Source of the DNA: Myxococcales bacterium
Lineage (GTDB): Bacteria; Myxococcota_A; Polyangia; Haliangiales; Haliangiaceae
Assembly (NCBI GenBank): GCA_016794525.1
Contig: JAEUJY010000113.1
Span: forward strand, 1-64,000
Reading direction: 5' to 3'
Length of the DNA: 64,000 nucleotides
This document shows, in pieces, positions 60,589 through 64,000 of this stretch. A program made the translations under genes and the position numbers. The notes under the pieces were generated by a model that was not told where the DNA came from, made no database searches, and saw nothing but the letters and a program-made list of their open reading frames with translations. Numbering within the stretch: position 1 is the stretch's first letter; the number at the start of each line of letters is the position of its first letter.

Positions 60589-62889
60589 ATGCGCACGCTC
60601 TCCTTCCTCGCGCTGGCGACCGCGCTGGCCCTGACCGCCTGCGCCGACGACGGCGGCACGCCGTGCCCGCCCGACGTCACCGCCTTCGAGACCGACGTGT
60701 GGCGGCCGGTGCTCGAGAACCGCTGCAACATCTGCCACAACGCGACCGGCCTGGCGCGACGCTCGCGGTTCGTGCTGTCGGCGCCGGGCTCGGCCAGCGG
60801 CGCGATGGGCGACAACCTCGCCGCCGCCGAGCGGATGGCGCGCACCCTCGAGGACGGCCAGCCGCTGCTGCTGCGCCGGCCGCTGGGCGTCGATCACCCG
60901 GGCGGCGCGCTGGTCGTCGAGGGCTCGCCCGAGCACCAGGCGCTGGCGGCGTTCGTCGGCCAGGTGCGCGGCGACGCGGCGGCGTGCGCGGCCTCGGCGC
61001 CGGTGTGCGCGCCGGGCGCGCCCGGGCCGCGGCTCCTGCGGCGGCTGTCGCGCACCGAGTACGACAACACGCTGGCCGCGCTGTTCGACGTCGACGCCCG
61101 CTACGCGCCGGCGCTGGTGGCCGACGTGGTGATCGCCGGCTTCGACAACAACGCCCGCGCGCTCGAGGTGTCGCCGCTGCTCGCCGAGCAGCTGCGCCAG
61201 GCCGCCGAGGAGGTGGCGGCGACGGTCGCGGCGCGGCCGGCGCTGGCGTGCAGCGGCGACGGCGCGACGTGCGCCCGCGCGTGGCTGACGTCGACCGGCG
61301 CGCGCGTGCTGCGCCGTCCCCTCACCGACGCCGAGGTCACGCGGTGGCTGGCGGTCTACGCGGTCGGCCAGGCGTCGCCGCTCGAGGGCGCCGCGCCCCA
61401 CGCCAGCGGCATGGCGCTGATGATCGGCGGGCTCCTGCAGTCGCCGGCGTTCCTGTACCGCAGCGAGATCGGCGAGGCCGCGCCCGACGGCACCTACCCG
61501 CTGACCTCGTACGAGATCGCCAGCGAGCTGTCGTACTTCCTGTGGGCGGCGCCGCCCGACGACGAGCTGTGGCAGGCCGCGGCCGCCGATCAGCTGCGCG
61601 ATCCGGCGGTGATCGCGACCCACGCGCGGCGGATGCTGGCGTCGCCGCGGGCCCGCGCGTCGCTCGATCGCTTCGCCGGCCAGTGGCTCGACGTCGAGCG
61701 GCTGGCGACGGTGGCGAAGGATCCGATGACCTACCCCGAGCTGACGCCGGCGGTGCGCGCGGCGATGGCCGAGGAGCTGTACCAGCGGGTCGCGAGCGTG
61801 GTGCAGGGTGGCGGCACGCTGCCGGCGCTGCTCACCGGCACGACGACGTTCGTCGATGGCCCGCTCGCGCAGTTCTACGGCCTGCCGGCGCCGACCGCCG
61901 TCGACGGCCACGGCTTCGGCGCGGTCGACGCGACCGCGCGCGGCGGGTTGCTCACCAGCGGCGCGGTGCTGGCGGTCCACGCCCGCGCCAACTCGTCGTC
62001 GCCGATCCACCGCGGCAAGCTGGTGCGCGAGCGGCTGCTGTGCCAGGCGCTGCCGCCGCCGCCGCCGGGCGTGAACGCCCAGCCGCCGCCGCTCGACCCG
62101 ACGCTGACCACCCGCGAGCGCTACGCCGCGCACAGCCAGCTGATCACCTGCAGCGGCTGCCACTCGCTCATGGATCCGATCGGCTTCGGCTTCGAGAAGT
62201 TCGACGGCATCGGCCGGCCGCGCGCGACCGAGGGCGGTCGCCCGATCGACGACTCCGGCGAGATCCGCGGCAGCGACGGCAGCGACGGCAGCTTCGTCGG
62301 CGTCCCCGGCCTCGAGGCGCACCTGGCCGAGCAGCCGGCGGTCGAGGCGTGCTTCTCGACCGAGTGGCTGCGCTGGGCCACCGGCCAGGACGACCACGCG
62401 CGCCTCGATTGCCTGAGCGCCGAGCTCGCCGAGGCCGTCGGCACCGGCAGCTACCGCATCGACGAGCTGATCGTCGCGATCACCCAGACCAACCACTTCC
62501 GCGTCCGCGCCGCCGCCGCCCCGCCGCCGCCGCCCGGCTCCGGATCCGGATCGGGATCGGGATCGGGATCGGGATCGGGATCGGGATCGGGATCGGGATC
62601 GGGATCGGGATCGGGCTCTGGCGACCCCGCCGACTCGCCCGGCGTCACCGCCACCGTCGAGCGCACCGACTCCTGGCCCACCGGCTACTGCGCCAAGCTG
62701 CTCGTGCGCAACGTCTCGATGGCGCCGGTCACCTGGCGCGTGACGGTCACCGTCGACGGCACGATCAACAACTACTGGAACGCCCAGGTCACGACCAACG
62801 GCAGCCGCGCGACGTTCACCGGCGCGCCGTACAACGCCACCGTGGCCCCGGGCGCGACCGCCGAGGCCGGGTTCTGCGCCGCGCTGTAG
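60589..62889 (+). CDS. DUF1592/DUF1588 cytochrome-like lipoprotein with CBM2-like tail
   Basis: About 766 residues. The signal ends LALTAC (lipobox). Residues to about 100 form a cytochrome-c-like domain with haem motif CNICH; a second motif CSGCH lies in the DUF1588/1585 part (RERYAAHSQLITCSGCHSLMDPIGF). Conserved DUF1592 phrases include RLSRTEYDNTLAALFD and SPAFLYRSEIGE. After a Gly/Ser linker encoded by an 11-unit hexamer repeat, the last ~80 residues look like a cellulose-binding CBM2: DSWPTGYCAKLLVRNVS, NNYWNAQVT and PGATAEAGFC. The partner is DUF1552. Confidence 0.85.
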   Translation: MRTLSFLALATALALTACADDGGTPCPPDVTAFETDVWRPVLENRCNICHNATGLARRSRFVLSAPGSASGAMGDNLAAAERMARTLEDGQPLLLRRPLGVDHPGGALVVEGSPEHQALAAFVGQVRGDAAACAASAPVCAPGAPGPRLLRRLSRTEYDNTLAALFDVDARYAPALVADVVIAGFDNNARALEVSPLLAEQLRQAAEEVAATVAARPALACSGDGATCARAWLTSTGARVLRRPLTDAEVTRWLAVYAVGQASPLEGAAPHASGMALMIGGLLQSPAFLYRSEIGEAAPDGTYPLTSYEIASELSYFLWAAPPDDELWQAAAADQLRDPAVIATHARRMLASPRARASLDRFAGQWLDVERLATVAKDPMTYPELTPAVRAAMAEELYQRVASVVQGGGTLPALLTGTTTFVDGPLAQFYGLPAPTAVDGHGFGAVDATARGGLLTSGAVLAVHARANSSSPIHRGKLVRERLLCQALPPPPPGVNAQPPPLDPTLTTRERYAAHSQLITCSGCHSLMDPIGFGFEKFDGIGRPRATEGGRPIDDSGEIRGSDGSDGSFVGVPGLEAHLAEQPAVEACFSTEWLRWATGQDDHARLDCLSAELAEAVGTGSYRIDELIVAITQTNHFRVRAAAAPPPPPGSGSGSGSGSGSGSGSGSGSGSGSGSGSGDPADSPGVTATVERTDSWPTGYCAKLLVRNVSMAPVTWRVTVTVDGTINNYWNAQVTTNGSRATFTGAPYNATVAPGATAEAGFCAAL
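62548..62613 (+). repeat. Hexamer GGATCG x 11 coding a Gly-Ser linker
   Basis: Eleven perfect copies of GGATCG (62548-62613), preceded by one GGATCC. It encodes alternating Gly and Ser between the DUF1588 part and the CBM2-like domain. Such runs gain or lose units easily by slippage, always in frame since the unit is six bases. A shorter run of the same unit codes the Gly-Ser stretch at about 15010-15025 in the Ser/Thr kinase. Confidence 0.93.
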
Positions 62890-62907
62890 CCCAGCGCGGG
62901 AAGCGCC

Positions 62908-63603
62908 TCACGCCCGGCCGCGGGTGCCGTCGAGCACCAGCGTGATCAGGTCCTGCACCGCCGCCGCCGGATCGCCGAGGTCGCGGGTGGTGAGCGCGGC
63001 GGCCAGGACCTGCTCGGCGGCGCCCAGCACAGCGTGCGCCACCAGCGGCGTCGGCAGGTCGCGCATCGCGCGGTGGCGGCGGGCCTCCTCGGTCAGCCAC
63101 CGCGCGCCCTCCTCGAGCCGTCGCGCCCACGCGCGGATCGGCTTGCGCGCGCCGCGGTCGGGGCCGCGCCGCTCTTGCAGGTACAGCCGCACGACGTCGA
63201 GGTGCTGGATCAGCACGCCGCCGAGATCGATCGCCAGCCGCTGGTACACGCCGGCCAGCTCGGCCGACGGCTCGGCCAGCCCGTCGCGGCAGCGCGCGAA
63301 CGCCGCGGCGGTGGCGGTCGCGGCCGGCTCGAACAGCGCCGTCGCCAGCTCCTCGAGATCGCGGAAGTAGTAGTAGAAGGCGCCCTTGGCCACGCCGGCG
63401 GCGCCGGTGATGTCCTCGATGCGCACGCCGTCGACGCCGCGCTCGAGGAACAGCCGCACCGCCGCGGCGCACAGCGCGGCGACCCGCTCGCGGCGCGCCT
63501 GATCGCGCGCGCCGCCGGGGCGGCCGGGGCGCTCGCGCGGCACCGCCCGGCGCGGCACCCGCGGCGTCCCGATGGCCGGACGTTTTCGGCTAGACGCGGC
63601 CAT
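62908..63603 (-). CDS. TetR-family repressor
   Basis: A 231-residue TetR protein with an Arg/Pro-rich N-terminal extension (SRKRPAIGTPRVPRRAVPRE). The HTH is intact: AAVRLFLERGVDGVRIEDITGAAGVAKGAFYYYFRDLEEL. The helical ligand domain follows (AELAGVYQRLAIDLGG, HAVLGAAEQVLAAALTT). ATG 63603. It faces the fatty-acid-hydroxylase-type gene across 44 bases that hold a likely operator, so it probably represses both itself and that gene in answer to a small, perhaps lipid-like, ligand. Confidence 0.92.
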   Translation of the reverse strand: MAASSRKRPAIGTPRVPRRAVPRERPGRPGGARDQARRERVAALCAAAVRLFLERGVDGVRIEDITGAAGVAKGAFYYYFRDLEELATALFEPAATATAAAFARCRDGLAEPSAELAGVYQRLAIDLGGVLIQHLDVVRLYLQERRGPDRGARKPIRAWARRLEEGARWLTEEARRHRAMRDLPTPLVAHAVLGAAEQVLAAALTTRDLGDPAAAVQDLITLVLDGTRGRA

Positions 63604-63618
63604 GGATCGATAGTATGA

Positions 63619-63630
63619 CTGATTGGTCAG
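63619..63630. promoter_or_regulatory. Likely TetR operator between divergent genes
   Basis: CTGA (63619-63622) and TCAG (63627-63630) form a perfect inverted repeat with a 4-base spacer, within TGACTGATTGGTCAGAAT, in an AT-rich gap between the TetR start (63603) and the hydroxylase start (63648). The form resembles known TetR half-sites. Confidence 0.5.
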
Positions 63631-63647
63631 AATATTGTGAGGCCGTC

Positions 63648-64000
63648 ATGATCGGGATCCCCGTCGCGCTCGCGTGGGCCAACGTCAGCGAGTGGCTGAC
63701 CCACAAGTACATCCTGCACGGCCTGGGGCGGAAGAAGGGCCGGCCGTTCTCCTGGCACTTCCACGACCACCACCAGGCCACCCGCAAGCACGGCGGCAGC
63801 GACCCCGGCTACGAGCGCAGCCTGTGGGGCTGGCACCCGCAGTCCAAGGAGGTGGTCGGGCTGATCGCCGCGGGCCTGGCGTACGCGCCGCTGTTCCCGG
63901 TGGCGCCGTTCTTCACCGCGACGATGTGGTGGTCGATGTGGAACTACCACCGCGTCCACAAGCGGGCCCACGTCGACCCGGCGTGGTGCCGCGAGCACCT
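63648..64000 (+). CDS. Fatty acid hydroxylase-type membrane protein, 3' end cut off
   Basis: The visible 117 residues run to the window edge. ATG 63648 is supported by GAGG 5 bases upstream; ATG 63615 is in frame but lies within the operator. Histidine-rich motifs match the fatty acid hydroxylase superfamily: HKYILH, WHFHDHHQATRKH and NYHRVHKRAH, which bind a di-iron centre. These enzymes hydroxylate or desaturate lipids, sterols or carotenoids. Hydrophobic stretches (PVALAWANVSEWL, VVGLIAAGLAYAPLF) suit a membrane enzyme. Divergent from the TetR repressor. Confidence 0.8.
   Translation, partial: MIGIPVALAWANVSEWLTHKYILHGLGRKKGRPFSWHFHDHHQATRKHGGSDPGYERSLWGWHPQSKEVVGLIAAGLAYAPLFPVAPFFTATMWWSMWNYHRVHKRAHVDPAWCREH

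Overview
The window is about 70% or more GC with strong G/C preference at third codon positions. The gene content fits a member of the Myxococcota, close to the Haliangium/Kofleria side of the group, but I infer this from content and not from a marker phylogeny. The relevant signs are MglA-like GTPase and roadblock genes, several FHA and Ser/Thr-kinase proteins, a hybrid histidine kinase, HD-GYP and DUF4388 signalling proteins, and many lipoproteins and secreted proteins of unknown function.

Layout. 1-7476 (+): the 3' part of the type IV pilus secretin gene pilQ, a fused shikimate kinase/dehydroquinate synthase (aroK-aroB), a lipoprotein, an orphan roadblock protein, aroQ, accB and accC. This joins two gene orders known from Proteobacteria, pilQ-aroK-aroB and aroQ-accB-accC. 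7743-16138: a large TPR protein, a PAS/LuxR regulator, an unknown protein, a membrane Ser/Thr kinase and a TPR/PEGA-like protein. Two 3' intergenic spaces carry a shared hairpin-plus-repeat module. 16337-16408: tRNA-Gly(CCC).

16409-24160 looks like an accessory island. Its composition is more relaxed than that of its neighbours. It starts just after the tRNA and ends where a TetR gene has lost its first half. It encodes a small unknown protein, a GIY-YIG-like protein, a small membrane-type protein, an atypical sigma-54 activator, and, divergently, a 1331-residue protein with an Mrr-like nuclease domain, a STAND-type P-loop NTPase domain and a very long C-terminal part. That last architecture matches antiviral STAND (Avs-like) proteins. 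The divergent pairing with a dedicated sigma-54 activator is the best candidate here for an undescribed defence system.

24659-32847: lipoproteins, a MOSC protein fused to a catalytically dead alkyltransferase-like domain, a zinc-ribbon/FHA/winged-helix protein, and a hybrid histidine kinase overlapping a LuxR-type response regulator. 32863-36640 (-): a tightly overlapping signalling operon of roadblock, MglA-like GTPase, roadblock-like, DUF4388 and HD-GYP proteins. 36907-46251: a broken kinase N-lobe, a second zinc-ribbon/FHA/winged-helix protein, a receiver, a phosphopantetheinyl transferase, a hydrolase lipoprotein, an APS-kinase-like/APH pair, a papain-like protein and a tandem MlaF-like ATPase. 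46414-55288 (-): an M1 aminopeptidase lipoprotein and a liu-type leucine-degradation block (acyl-CoA dehydrogenase, membrane protein, carboxyltransferase, biotin carboxylase). 55323-59089 (-): an ECF sigma operon with a probable membrane-bound partner and a surface lipoprotein. 59279-62889 (+): a DUF1552/DUF1592-DUF1588 pair, the second ending in a CBM2-like domain. The window ends with a TetR regulator divergent from a fatty acid hydroxylase-type gene cut off by the window edge.
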